From contig NZ_JAEFCA010000001.1 of assembly GCF_016405855.1 (NCBI RefSeq), positions 99,209 to 163,208 of the forward strand: a stretch of DNA of 64,000 bases. The letters are read 5' to 3'. Below the pieces are notes generated by a model that made no database searches, had not been told where the DNA came from, and was given only the letters and a program-made list of their open reading frames with translations. The translations under genes and the position numbers were made by a program. Shown here in pieces: positions 35,685-44,060 of the stretch; within the stretch, counting starts at the first letter, position 1; each line of letters opens with the position of its first letter. Source of the stretch: Flavobacterium sp. IB48. GTDB taxonomy: Bacteria > Bacteroidota > Bacteroidia > Flavobacteriales > Flavobacteriaceae.

Positions 35685-35835
35685 GCCACGAATTACACGA
35701 ATTTCCACGAATTATTTTTTAGCCACAGATTAAAAAGATTATTTGGATTTTCTAATCTGTGGAAATCCTTTAAATCTGTGGCAAAATTTCGGATTTGAGA
35801 AGAAAAAATTCGTGGAAATTACTGTAAATAGTGGC
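35685..35835. repeat. nested palindromic repeat, family B (copy 4, order reversed)
   Basis: Here GCCACGAATTACACGAATTT is on the outside (right end about 35808-35835, ending TAGTGGC) and the GCCACAGATTAAAAAG / AATCTGTGGC palindrome (35722-35782) is inside. Copies 2 and 3 have the opposite order. Confidence 0.88.
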
Positions 35836-35846
35836 TAATAAAAAAA

Positions 35847-36710
35847 TCATCGCACAGTATTTCTAAATTCAGTTGGCGACATTCCTGTTTGTTTTTTGAA
35901 GAAACGGGAGAAATAGGAATAATCTTCGTAGCCTACTTTAAAGGCAACTTCGTTTACCGCTAATTGTTTATCGATCAGCATTCTTTTTATTTCCAGAATT
36001 ACACGATCTGTGATTACTTCTGTTGCTGTTTTTTGGAGAATCTCGTTGCAGATTCTGTTTAAATGTTTCAGCGTTATATTTAGCTTGTCTGCATAAAATG
36101 ATGGCAGTTTTTGGGTTCTGAAATATTCTTCTAAAATGGATTCAAATGCATTGATTTTGATATTGTAGGAATGCGCTTGATGCGAATAAGTTTCATTGTA
36201 TTTTCGAGCGACTTCAATATGAATACAATCTAACAAATTCAACAATTTATCTAATTGATGTTTACTATTTTGATTGTTTTCCTGAATCAGCAAATCGAAA
36301 TATGGAAGGATTTTTGGGATTTCATTTTCTTCAAAAACCATTTCTGGTCGATTATGAATGGAATGATAAAAATTATAATCATTGATCTTTTTTTGTCCGA
36401 AATACAAATTATACAATTCCTGAGAAAAGATAATAACAAAACCTTCGATATCTTCAGACAAATTCCAATGATGCATTTGTCCTGGCTGTAGCACAAAAAG
36501 GCTTCCTCTTTTGATTTCGAACTGGTCAAAATCGACTTCATGCAATCCAGAACCTTTCGTAAAAAAAACCATTAAATACGAATCATGCCTATGCGGTTCT
36601 TCGACAAAACTGTGATTCTTTAAATGTTCTGTAAAAGTATTGACATAAAAATCACGGTGAATATCGTTACAGCTAAAATTCTGAACACTATAAATCGGAT
36701 ATCGTTTCAT
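35847..36710 (-). CDS. AraC family transcriptional regulator
   Basis: A 287-residue regulator. The N-terminal cupin-type sensor (about 20-130; EPHRHDSYLMVFFTKGSG, LQPGQMHHWNLS) would bind a small ligand. The C-terminal 100 residues hold the paired helix-turn-helix, ending VAFKVGYEDYSYFSRFFKKQTGMSPTEFR. This is a typical one-component activator; the ligand is unknown. It is divergent from DUF983, and a palindrome lies 12 bases upstream of its start. Confidence 0.93.
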   Translation of the reverse strand: MKRYPIYSVQNFSCNDIHRDFYVNTFTEHLKNHSFVEEPHRHDSYLMVFFTKGSGLHEVDFDQFEIKRGSLFVLQPGQMHHWNLSEDIEGFVIIFSQELYNLYFGQKKINDYNFYHSIHNRPEMVFEENEIPKILPYFDLLIQENNQNSKHQLDKLLNLLDCIHIEVARKYNETYSHQAHSYNIKINAFESILEEYFRTQKLPSFYADKLNITLKHLNRICNEILQKTATEVITDRVILEIKRMLIDKQLAVNEVAFKVGYEDYSYFSRFFKKQTGMSPTEFRNTVR

Positions 36711-36721
36711 AAAAAATGTCT

Positions 36722-36738
36722 TTATTGTGCTACAATAA
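36722..36738. promoter_or_regulatory. candidate operator upstream of the AraC gene
   Basis: TTATTGT GCT ACAATAA, a perfect 7-3-7 inverted repeat, 12 bases from the araC-type start codon and about 46 bases from the DUF983 -7 element. Confidence 0.5.
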
Positions 36739-36775
36739 GCGAAGATATAAAAAAGACTTTTATAAACCTCTGAAT

Positions 36776-36783
36776 TACCTTTG
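36776..36783 (+). promoter_or_regulatory. -7 element of the DUF983 gene
   Basis: TACCTTTG, 23 bases before the ATG. There is no TTG at -33. Confidence 0.5.
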
Positions 36784-36806
36784 TATAAACAAAAAACAAC
36801 AAAGTC

Positions 36807-37169
36807 ATGTCAAGCGCATTAACTCATATTTTAAGCAACGAATGTCCTATTTGTCATAAAGGAAAAGTTTTTACAGACAAAAACATTTTCTTTAATTTTG
36901 GTTTACCAAAAATGAATGAATACTGCAGTCATTGCAATTATAAATTCCAAAAAGAACCTGGTTATTTCTTTGGAGCAATGTATGTAAACTACGGATTAAC
37001 AGTTGCTCAAGGAATTGCCACTTATTGTATTGCTCAGTTTTTCTTCGAGAAAAATTTCGATTTAAGAATCATTCCCATTATTGCTGTTGTGATTACTTTA
37101 TTAACTTCTTTCAATCTCCGATTTTCCAGATTAGCATGGATTTACATGTTTAAGGATTATACGAAATAA
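36807..37169 (+). CDS. DUF983 membrane protein
   Basis: A 120-residue protein with an N-terminal zinc-ribbon-like segment (NECPICHKGKVF, then YCSHCNYKF) and two membrane helices (about 57-77 and 85-108). The FGLPKMNEYCSHC and EPGYFFGAMYVNY stretches are diagnostic of DUF983. The role is unknown; some relatives sit near cytochrome oxidase genes, but none is here. The next gene in the same direction is fabD. Confidence 0.88.
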   Translation: MSSALTHILSNECPICHKGKVFTDKNIFFNFGLPKMNEYCSHCNYKFQKEPGYFFGAMYVNYGLTVAQGIATYCIAQFFFEKNFDLRIIPIIAVVITLLTSFNLRFSRLAWIYMFKDYTK

Positions 37170-37177
37170 AAAAGTAT

Positions 37178-37185
37178 TATTTTTG
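37178..37185 (+). promoter_or_regulatory. -7 element of fabD
   Basis: TATTTTTG, giving a start near 37190. It excludes little by itself but fits the ATG at 37242, not the TTG at 37194. Confidence 0.45.
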
Positions 37186-37241
37186 CCTTTCAATTGAAGC
37201 TAATTTTCAATTTCAAAAAAAATAAAAAACAAATTAGACAA

Positions 37242-38114
37242 ATGAAAGCATACGTATTTCCAGGTCAAGGTGCACAATTCACAGGAATGGGTAAAGACCT
37301 TTATGAAAATTCGGCTTTAGCCAAAGAATTATTCGAAAAAGCTAATGAAATATTAGGTTTCAGAATTACAGATATCATGTTTGAAGGCACTGCCGAAGAA
37401 CTAAAAGAAACTAAAGTAACACAGCCAGCTGTATTTTTACACTCTGTTATTTTAGCCAAAACTTTAGAAAATTTCAAACCGGAAATGGTTGCAGGACACT
37501 CTTTAGGAGAATTTTCTGCTTTGGTAGCAAACGGAACTTTGTCTTTTGAAGATGGACTTAAATTGGTTTCTCAACGTGCTTTGGCTATGCAAAAAGCATG
37601 CGAAATCACTCCATCTACAATGGCTGCTGTTTTAGGTTTAGCTGATAATGTTGTTGAAGAAGTTTGCGCTTCTATCGATGGTGTTGTGGTTGCTGCTAAC
37701 TATAACTGCCCAGGTCAATTGGTAATTTCTGGTGAAACTACTGCTGTTGAAAAAGCTTGCGAAGCAATGAAAGCTGCCGGAGCAAAACGTGCTTTAATTT
37801 TACCTGTTGGAGGTGCTTTCCACTCTCCAATGATGGAACCAGCAAGAGAAGAATTGGCTGCTGCAATTGAAGCAACTACTTTCTCTACTCCAATTTGCCC
37901 AGTGTATCAAAACGTAACTGCAAATGCAGTTTCTGATGCGAACGAAATTAAAAAGAACTTAATTATTCAATTGACTGCTCCTGTAAGATGGACACAATCT
38001 GTACAGCAAATGATTGCTGACGGCGCGACTTTGTTTACTGAAGTTGGTCCTGGAAAAGTATTAACTGGTTTGATTAATAAAATTGACAAAGAAGCTGCCG
38101 TTGCTAATGCTTAA
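37242..38114 (+). CDS. fabD: ACP S-malonyltransferase
   Basis: A 290-residue cytoplasmic enzyme that loads malonyl onto acyl carrier protein for fatty acid synthesis. The opening AYVFPGQGAQFTGMGKDLY holds the oxyanion Gln. The nucleophile is in VAGHSLGEFSALVA, the substrate Arg in VSQRALAMQKAC, and the catalytic His in GGAFHSPMM. The ending FTEVGPGKVLTGLI is typical. The start MKAYVFPG is chosen over an in-frame TTG 16 codons upstream. No other fab gene is adjacent. Confidence 0.97.
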   Translation: MKAYVFPGQGAQFTGMGKDLYENSALAKELFEKANEILGFRITDIMFEGTAEELKETKVTQPAVFLHSVILAKTLENFKPEMVAGHSLGEFSALVANGTLSFEDGLKLVSQRALAMQKACEITPSTMAAVLGLADNVVEEVCASIDGVVVAANYNCPGQLVISGETTAVEKACEAMKAAGAKRALILPVGGAFHSPMMEPAREELAAAIEATTFSTPICPVYQNVTANAVSDANEIKKNLIIQLTAPVRWTQSVQQMIADGATLFTEVGPGKVLTGLINKIDKEAAVANA

Positions 38115-38116
38115 TT

Positions 38117-38158
38117 TTTAAGTGTTCAGTCTTATTGACAGTTTTCAGTGGTTAACTG
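38117..38158. repeat. AGTGTTCAGT word repeat (copy 2)
   Basis: TTTAAGTGTTCAGTC then TTGACAGTTTTCAGTG. It matches the words at 29.4 kb. Confidence 0.45.
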
Positions 38159-38169
38159 TATAAAACAAT

Positions 38170-38206
38170 AAATCCTCATATACTTTGATAAGTTTATGAG
38201 GATTTT
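38170..38206. terminator. bidirectional terminator
   Basis: AAATCCTCATA and TATGAGGATTT pair, with A and T tracts on the outsides, between fabD and the convergent toxin gene. Confidence 0.75.
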
Positions 38207-38209
38207 ATT

Positions 38210-38527
38210 TTATAATTCCTTTGCTTCTTCGTTATAATTATTTAGAATTCCAGTAATCAGGTAGTTTTGATTACTCTTTTCAAAAAATATATACCAAGTT
38301 GTTCTTGAGCTAGTTTTATAGAAAATATAATTTGAACCTAGATAACGGAGAGAATCTGGAGTTTTGCTGTGTGGAAAGGTTGATATATTTGATTTAATAT
38401 AATCTACTATTTTGTTGATATAAATTTGGGCTGACTCAACGAACCCGAAATACTCTTTTTCAAAAAGAACAAAAACTAAATTATCAAAATATTCTAGAAC
38501 GCTATTTTCAAAAATTATTTTTTCCAA
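38210..38527 (-). CDS. probable ParE/RelE-type toxin
   Basis: A 105-residue protein with the layout of ParE/RelE-superfamily toxins: a helical first half (ENSVLEYFDNLVFVLFEKEYFGF, AQIYINKIVDYIKSN) and a beta-sheet second half ending in SRTTWYIFFEKSNQNYLITGI. The first codons overlap the upstream small gene by 13 bp, the usual antitoxin-toxin arrangement. I cannot say whether it cleaves mRNA or poisons gyrase. The family call is by fold pattern, not by a strict motif. Confidence 0.6.
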   Translation of the reverse strand: MEKIIFENSVLEYFDNLVFVLFEKEYFGFVESAQIYINKIVDYIKSNISTFPHSKTPDSLRYLGSNYIFYKTSSRTTWYIFFEKSNQNYLITGILNNYNEEAKEL

Positions 38528-38715
38528 GGATAAGCTTTTATTCTTTTAGACATTTCAGCTTTAAACTCCTCCGGTGTTAATCCTTTTGCAAATTCAGCAT
38601 CAAAATCAAAAGTTTCAGGATCTATTCCCTTAAGTTTAGTTTTTTGAACTTCGTATTCTACTCTTGGTTCTTCGACCTTGTTATTCTTTTTATTTTCTTT
38701 ATCCGAACTCATCAT
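38515..38715 (-). CDS. probable antitoxin
   Basis: A 66-residue, highly charged protein. The N-terminus is Lys/Asn/Glu-rich and likely disordered. The C-terminal helix LTPEEFKAEMSKRIKAYPWKK could wrap the toxin. It is upstream of and overlaps the toxin gene. It has no evident DNA-binding motif, so autoregulation is uncertain. Confidence 0.55.
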   Translation of the reverse strand: MMSSDKENKKNNKVEEPRVEYEVQKTKLKGIDPETFDFDAEFAKGLTPEEFKAEMSKRIKAYPWKK

Positions 38716-38733
38716 TCCTACATTTTAATCTTA

Positions 38734-38741
38734 CAAATTTA
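38734..38741 (-). promoter_or_regulatory. -7 element of the toxin-antitoxin pair
   Basis: TAAATTTG on the minus strand, 18 bases before the antitoxin start. A TTG is 15 bases upstream, slightly short. Confidence 0.4.
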
Positions 38742-38762
38742 CAAAATAAATTGAATCAAAAT

Positions 38763-39668
38763 TTATACAGCTTTCTTTTCCTTCTTTTTGTAATTTACAA
38801 TAAAAACCCCAAGAATAATAAGAGCTGTAGCAATAATAAAATCAATTGTAATTATTTCATCCAAAAGCAACCAGCCCAAGAAAACCGCAATTATAGTATT
38901 GATATAGGACAAAATAGAAACTTGAACTGCTGTAACATGTTTTAAAGCATAATTATAACAGAAGAAAGCAATCACAGATCCAAAGATTGACAAATACAAA
39001 GCCGCAAAAATACTTCTTGAACTCCACGAACTAAAGTCAGGATTTGGCGAAAAAATCGAAGCCAAAACTAACTGAATGCAAGATGCGATTGTAAATTGAT
39101 AAAATAAATTAAGAGTTATATTCTTCGATTTATTAGCATGCGTTTTGGTATAAATTGTCCCTGCTGCCCAAGCCAAAATTGCAAATCCCATAAACATCAT
39201 TCCTGTTCTGTAATTGGCATCTAAAAACGATACAAGTCCATCTTTAAAAATAAAAACTACACCAGAAAAACCAATAATCACTCCAGTAAATCCCTTTAAA
39301 CTCATTTTTTGCAATCCAAACATAATACTACCCAAGAAAATAAGAATTGGAGTCAGCGCATTTATGACCGATGCTAGTCCGCTTGGGATATTCTGCTCTG
39401 CAATTGTTGTAAAACCATTTGCAATCACAAGCATTAAAACCGAAGCAATAAGCTGTTGCTTGAAATTCTCCCAACCAATCCATTCTAATTCTTTTTTGAA
39501 TAATAAAATCGTCATCATAATCAATCCTGCCAGTCCCTGACGAATTGAAGTTACAAACCAAGGCGGAATCGTTTCAACTGCTACCTTAATTCCTAAAAAT
39601 GTTGTACCCCAAACAATTCCAACGGCTGCAAGGGCTATAATTAATTTATAATCTAAATTCTGTTTCAT
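38763..39668 (-). CDS. EamA-family (DMT) transporter
   Basis: A 301-residue inner-membrane protein with about ten hydrophobic segments in two EamA halves. Typical phrases are GIVWGTTFLGIKVAVETIPPW in the first half and LLLDEIITIDFIIATALIILGV at the end of the second. The family exports amino acids, nucleotides or other metabolites; the substrate is unknown. The C-terminal tail is Lys-rich and probably cytoplasmic. It stands apart from galE by a terminator. Confidence 0.9.
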   Translation of the reverse strand: MKQNLDYKLIIALAAVGIVWGTTFLGIKVAVETIPPWFVTSIRQGLAGLIMMTILLFKKELEWIGWENFKQQLIASVLMLVIANGFTTIAEQNIPSGLASVINALTPILIFLGSIMFGLQKMSLKGFTGVIIGFSGVVFIFKDGLVSFLDANYRTGMMFMGFAILAWAAGTIYTKTHANKSKNITLNLFYQFTIASCIQLVLASIFSPNPDFSSWSSRSIFAALYLSIFGSVIAFFCYNYALKHVTAVQVSILSYINTIIAVFLGWLLLDEIITIDFIIATALIILGVFIVNYKKKEKKAV

Positions 39669-39680
39669 AAAATGCCCGTT

Positions 39681-39717
39681 AAAAAAAATCCCAAACTATA
39701 TTGCTATAATTTGGGAT
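39681..39717 (-). terminator. terminator of the DegT-galE operon
   Basis: On the minus strand, ATCCCAAA, loop, TTTGGGAT and a T8 tail, 30 bases after galE. Confidence 0.8.
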
Positions 39718-39746
39718 CTTAAAAATTTATAATTTTATTTAAAAAA

Positions 39747-40763
39747 CTATTTATTCCTCACTTTTTGTTCCCATTTCCAAGCACTTGCCATTGCTTCGTC
39801 TAAACTTAGTTCAGCCTTCCATCCTAAGACATTATTTGCCTTATCTGTATTTGCGTAAGCTTCAGTAATATCACCTTCACGACGAGGCATCATTTTATAA
39901 GGCAGTTTTTTACCGCTGACTTTTTCAAAACTGTGAATGACTTCCAGAACAGAACTTCCTTTTCCTGTTCCTAAATTGAAAGTTTCTACTTTTGCCAAGT
40001 TCTTTTTGTTTAATAAACGCTGTAAAGCAATTACATGTGCTTTTGCTAAGTCAACAACGTGAATATAATCACGAACTGCAGTTCCGTCTGGTGTTGGATA
40101 ATCATTTCCAAAAACCGATAATTCCTGACGCAATCCTACTCCAGTTTGCGTAATAAAAGGCACTAAATTTTGAGGAACTCCTAATGGCAATTCTCCAATT
40201 TCAACAGATTCGTGCGCTCCAACCGGATTAAAATAACGCAATAAAATAGCACTGATATTGGTAACTTTAGCTGTATCTGTAATGATTTCTTCACCAATTT
40301 GCTTTGTGTTTCCATAAGGAGACATTGCTGCCTGAACCGGAGCATCTTCTGTAATTGGCATTTTTTCGGCTTGACCGTAAACCGTACAAGAAGAACTAAA
40401 AATAAAACTTGCTTCAGGTTTTTGCTGTAATTCTTGTAAAAGATAAACTAAACTGCTAATGTTGTTTTCATAATACAGTAAAGGCTGTTCAACACTTTCA
40501 CCAACTGCTTTTGAAGCAGCAAAATGAATGACACCAGTAACATCATTATGCTTTTTAAAAAAATCCCGAACGGCACTTTTCTCTCTTAAATCAATTTTCT
40601 CGAATAAAGGCGTTTTTCCTGTAATCGCAGTAATTCCTTTTAAAACATCTTCTGAAGAATTAGAAAGATTATCAATGATCACTACCTCGAAGCCTTCATT
40701 TTGTAATTCGACTACGGTGTGAGAACCGATAAAACCTAATCCTCCTGTTACTAATACTTTCAT
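39747..40763 (-). CDS. galE: UDP-glucose 4-epimerase
   Basis: A 338-residue extended short-chain dehydrogenase. The NAD-binding motif is VTGGLGFIGSHTVVEL. The catalytic pair is the Ser in FSSSCTVYG and the Tyr-Lys in SPYGNTKQIGEE. VRDYIHVVDLA and AYANTDKANNVLGWKAE are typical of GalE. It makes UDP-galactose for surface polysaccharides or uses galactose. It is the last gene of a three-gene minus-strand operon. Confidence 0.95.
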   Translation of the reverse strand: MKVLVTGGLGFIGSHTVVELQNEGFEVVIIDNLSNSSEDVLKGITAITGKTPLFEKIDLREKSAVRDFFKKHNDVTGVIHFAASKAVGESVEQPLLYYENNISSLVYLLQELQQKPEASFIFSSSCTVYGQAEKMPITEDAPVQAAMSPYGNTKQIGEEIITDTAKVTNISAILLRYFNPVGAHESVEIGELPLGVPQNLVPFITQTGVGLRQELSVFGNDYPTPDGTAVRDYIHVVDLAKAHVIALQRLLNKKNLAKVETFNLGTGKGSSVLEVIHSFEKVSGKKLPYKMMPRREGDITEAYANTDKANNVLGWKAELSLDEAMASAWKWEQKVRNK

Positions 40764-40778
40764 TTTTTTGTGGTTGTT

Positions 40779-41219
40779 TTATGTAGTTAATTTATAAGCT
40801 TGTCTAGCAATTAAAACCCATTTGCCTTTTTGTTTCTGCCAAACGAGCATTATTCCTATTTTAATATCTCGATCTATTCCATCGTCTTTGGTATGAGCCG
40901 ATAAAACATGTCGAACTATGGCAACATCATTTTGAATAGTTATAGTTTGGTTCTGAAAATCGATCGAAACAAAATCAGATTTTCCACTTACGATTCCTTC
41001 TATAAATTCAGCTTGGTTTTGAAAATTACCATTTGAGTGAACATAATTTAATTTGTCCGAAGTTAGCGCTTTCAATTTCGCTCCATCAGCATCAATCATT
41101 GCCTGACGCAAAATTTCGATTTGACTGCTAACGGCATTCTCTTCTTTAGAATTCGTTTTTTGAGCCAAAACCGAAAACTGAAGAAGAATCATTAAAATTA
41201 AAAGACTACCTTTTCTCAT
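40779..41219 (-). CDS. NTF2-like (DUF4440-type) exported protein
   Basis: A 146-residue protein. The signal peptide is MRKGSLLILMILLQFSVLAQ. An NTF2-like cone fold follows (LRQAMIDADGAKLKALTSDKLNYVHSNG, then VLVWQKQKGKWVLIARQAYKL-type ending). The family includes ligand-binding and enzyme-like members and the function is open. It lies 15 bases before galE and 2 bases after the DegT gene, clearly in one operon, although its link with sugar biosynthesis is obscure. Confidence 0.8.
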   Translation of the reverse strand: MRKGSLLILMILLQFSVLAQKTNSKEENAVSSQIEILRQAMIDADGAKLKALTSDKLNYVHSNGNFQNQAEFIEGIVSGKSDFVSIDFQNQTITIQNDVAIVRHVLSAHTKDDGIDRDIKIGIMLVWQKQKGKWVLIARQAYKLTT

Positions 41220-41221
41220 CT

Positions 41222-42355
41222 TTATTTATTTAAAAATTCTAAAACAGAATCGGTAATAAATTTAATTTGTTCGTCGTCAAGTTCTGTGTGCATTGGCAAA
41301 GCAATTACTTCCTGTACTAATTGGTTTGTAACTGGAAATTGCTCTTCTTTATAACGAGGATCTAAATATGCTTTTTGAGAATGCAATGGAATTGGATAAT
41401 AAATTGCGCACGGAATTCCTTTATCTAATAAATGCTGCATTAAAGCATTTCTGTCTGCGTCTAAAATTCTTAAAACGTATTGATGAAAAACGTGATCATT
41501 CTCGTTTGCATCAAAATCTGGAGTGATAATTTTTGCATTTCCAGCAAAAGCTGCATTGTATTTTGTTGCCGCTAAACGACGTGCTGCATTATACTCATCT
41601 AACAACGGTAATTTAGCATTTAAAACCCCTGCTTGAATACTATCCAAACGAGAATTTACACCCACAACATCGTGGTGGTAACGCTCATACATTCCGTGAT
41701 TTACGATTCCACGAATAATATGCGCCAATTTATCATCATTTGTAAAAATCGCTCCTCCATCTCCATAACAACCTAAGTTTTTAGAAGGAAAGAATGAAGT
41801 TGCCGCAACGTGGCCAATTGTACCTACTTTTACTTTTGATCCAGATTTAGAAATATAATCTGCACCTATTGCTTGTGCGTTATCTTCGATTACATATAAA
41901 TTATGTTCAGCTGCAATTTCCATAATTGCATCCATATTAGCTGCACGTCCAAATAAATGAACCGGAACAATCGCTTTTGTTTTTGGTGTAATTGCTTTTT
42001 TAACTGCTTCGATATCGATGTTCATGTTATGCAAATCAACATCAACCAAAACTGGAGTTAATTGCAACAATGCAATAACCTCAACAGTTGCTGCAAAAGT
42101 AAAATCGGCAGTAATAACTTCGTCTCCTGGCTTCAGATCTAATCCCATCATGGCAATCTGCAACGCATCTGTACCGTTAGCACAAGGAATAACGTGTTTT
42201 GCCCCTAAATAATCTTCAAGATTCTTTTGAAATTGATGAACTAAAGGTCCGTTGATATAAGTATTTGTATCTAAAACTTCTTGAATTGAAGCGTCTACAG
42301 TAGATTTTATTTTTTCGTATTGACTCTTTAAGTCAACCATTTGTATTTTTTTCAT
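41222..42355 (-). CDS. DegT/DnrJ/EryC1/StrS family sugar aminotransferase
   Basis: A 377-residue PLP enzyme that transfers an amino group to a nucleotide keto-sugar, as in O-antigen or modified-sugar pathways. The opening KKIQMVDLKSQYEKIK, CANGTDALQIAMMGL, DFTFAATVEVI, the cofactor Asp in EDNAQAIGA and the Schiff-base Lys in SFFPSKNLGCYGDGGAI are all present. The start is set at 42355; an upstream in-frame ATG at 42442 would lie upstream of the promoter. It is the first gene of the operon with the NTF2-like gene and galE. Confidence 0.92.
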   Translation of the reverse strand: MKKIQMVDLKSQYEKIKSTVDASIQEVLDTNTYINGPLVHQFQKNLEDYLGAKHVIPCANGTDALQIAMMGLDLKPGDEVITADFTFAATVEVIALLQLTPVLVDVDLHNMNIDIEAVKKAITPKTKAIVPVHLFGRAANMDAIMEIAAEHNLYVIEDNAQAIGADYISKSGSKVKVGTIGHVAATSFFPSKNLGCYGDGGAIFTNDDKLAHIIRGIVNHGMYERYHHDVVGVNSRLDSIQAGVLNAKLPLLDEYNAARRLAATKYNAAFAGNAKIITPDFDANENDHVFHQYVLRILDADRNALMQHLLDKGIPCAIYYPIPLHSQKAYLDPRYKEEQFPVTNQLVQEVIALPMHTELDDEQIKFITDSVLEFLNK

Positions 42356-42417
42356 TTTGAATGTATTTAAAAAAATTAAAGACACTGTTTTCGGACAGAA
42401 ATCTCTAAAAGGAAGAA

Positions 42418-42447
42418 CAAAAATAGTTATTAATAGCTTCAAACCAA
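42418..42447 (-). promoter_or_regulatory. promoter of the DegT-galE operon
   Basis: Minus strand: TTG (42445-42447), 19 bases, TATTTTTG (42418-42425), about 60 bases before the start codon at 42355. Confidence 0.6.
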
Positions 42448-42492
42448 TGAAAATAGTCGAAAGAAATGTAATTTAGCTGCAAAAAAAATTAC

Positions 42493-43722
42493 ATGCTTTT
42501 TTTATACAATCTAGCCATACATATCGCAGGATTTTTCTTAAGAATCATATCCTTGTTTAGTCCGAAAATTAAGCTTTTTGTAGAAGGCCGAAAAAGTGTT
42601 TTTAGCACACTAAAAGAAAAAATACAACCAGAAGACAAAACGATTTGGTTTCATTCTGCTTCTTTAGGAGAGCACGAGCAAGGACTTCCTGTTATAGAAA
42701 AAATCAAAGAGAAATATCCTTCCCATAAAATTATTGTAACCTTTTTTTCACCATCTGGATACGAAGTGCGTAAAAATAATACAGTTGCCGACGTTACCAT
42801 TTACCTCCCATTGGACACTAAAAGCAACGCAAAAAAATTCATCAAGCTTGTTCATCCAGAAAAAGCATTCTTTATTAAATATGAATTTTGGCTTAATTAC
42901 CTAAAAGAACTTGAAGACCATAAAACTCCAACTTATTTGATTTCAGGAATTTTTAGAGACAATCAAATGTTCTTTAAATGGTATGGCGGATTTTACAGAA
43001 ATGCCTTAAAAGCTTTTACTTATTTCTTTGTTCAAAATGAAAAATCGAAAGAAAAAGTCGAAAGTTTAGGTTTTAAAAATGTAATTGTTTCTGGCGATAC
43101 CCGTTTTGATCGTGTAAATGCTATTTTAGAAAGAGACAATCGTTTGGATTATATAGAAAACTTCAAAAACAACAAGCAGACAATTGTTATTGGAAGCTCA
43201 TGGCCAAAAGATGAAGCTTTGCTAGCCGAATACATCAATCAGGCGCCAGAAAATGTAAAATTCATAATTGCCCCGCACAATATAAAGCCAGATCAGATTA
43301 CAGATCTTCAATCAAAAATTACAAAGTCGACAATTTTATTTTCAGAAAAAGAAAACAAAGACCTATCCGGCTACAATGTTTTTATAATCGACATTGTCGG
43401 AATCTTAACCAAGATTTATAGTTACGGAACGATTGCATATGTAGGTGGCGGATTTGGAAATCCTGGAATACACAACATTCTTGAACCAGCAACTTTTGGA
43501 ATGCCAATCGTAATTGGCCCTAATTATTCAAATTTTGCAGAAGCTATCGCCTTAGTCAAAATTGGAGGCTGCATACCAATATCAACAAGTTCGGAACTAA
43601 AAGAAATTTTTGATAATTTATTAAAGGACAAAAACTTTCTAGAAGAAAAAAGCGAAATCTCTAGATCATTCATTCAAACCAACAAAGGCGCAACCGAGAC
43701 TATCATAAAACTAGTTGTATAG
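42493..43722 (+). CDS. kdtA: 3-deoxy-D-manno-octulosonic acid (Kdo) transferase
   Basis: A 409-residue GT30 enzyme that adds Kdo to lipid A precursor at the inner membrane. An N-terminal membrane anchor (about 1-25) is followed by WFHSASLGEHEQGLPVI (catalytic Glu region), FFSPSGYEV, FIKYEFWLNYLKEL, SGIFRDNQMFFKW and, in the C-terminal half, the nucleotide-binding GGGFGNPGIHNILEPATFGMP. All key regions are present. It is transcribed divergently from the DegT operon, and both serve the outer surface. Confidence 0.95.
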   Translation: MLFLYNLAIHIAGFFLRIISLFSPKIKLFVEGRKSVFSTLKEKIQPEDKTIWFHSASLGEHEQGLPVIEKIKEKYPSHKIIVTFFSPSGYEVRKNNTVADVTIYLPLDTKSNAKKFIKLVHPEKAFFIKYEFWLNYLKELEDHKTPTYLISGIFRDNQMFFKWYGGFYRNALKAFTYFFVQNEKSKEKVESLGFKNVIVSGDTRFDRVNAILERDNRLDYIENFKNNKQTIVIGSSWPKDEALLAEYINQAPENVKFIIAPHNIKPDQITDLQSKITKSTILFSEKENKDLSGYNVFIIDIVGILTKIYSYGTIAYVGGGFGNPGIHNILEPATFGMPIVIGPNYSNFAEAIALVKIGGCIPISTSSELKEIFDNLLKDKNFLEEKSEISRSFIQTNKGATETIIKLVV

Positions 43723-44015
43723 CCTTTTGCACCAATAAAAAGTGTTAAATTTAGAAAAACAACACAATTAAGACCGCTTTTTACATTTGAAAACCTAAAT
43801 TAATAGTCTTAAAAAATCAGAAAAACCATTAATCAGAGAAATAAAATAGCCCATTTTTATAAAGAATATTCAACAAAAAATTATTTAGCCTATAAATTAG
43901 ATAATTTAAGAAAATTTTGTAGTTTTGGCATATTCTTTGATAAATAAGATAAACGTGAGTAAGGAAAATATTTTAAAAAAAAAGTGAAAAAATATTTTAC
44001 ATATTAAAAAATTTA
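43723..44015. other. AT-rich intergenic region, no gene
   Basis: The space before the small lipoprotein gene is very AT-rich. One extra -7-like TAGTTTTG occurs at 43920-43927. I see no repeat-family copy or hairpin here. Confidence 0.5.
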
Positions 44016-44023
44016 TATCTTTG
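44016..44023 (+). promoter_or_regulatory. -7 element of the small lipoprotein gene
   Basis: TATCTTTG, 37 bases before the ATG, in an AT-rich context. There is no TTG at -33. Confidence 0.5.
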
Positions 44024-44060
44024 CCACGAATTAATAATTAACCTTTTATAATAAAGTAAG

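Noticed and set aside
38111..38123. CTTAATTTTTAAG at the end of fabD as a third pirin/YceI-type operator
   Set aside because: Spacing is 5-3-5, not 5-6-5. It spans the stop codon of fabD and no -7 element follows at 22 bases.
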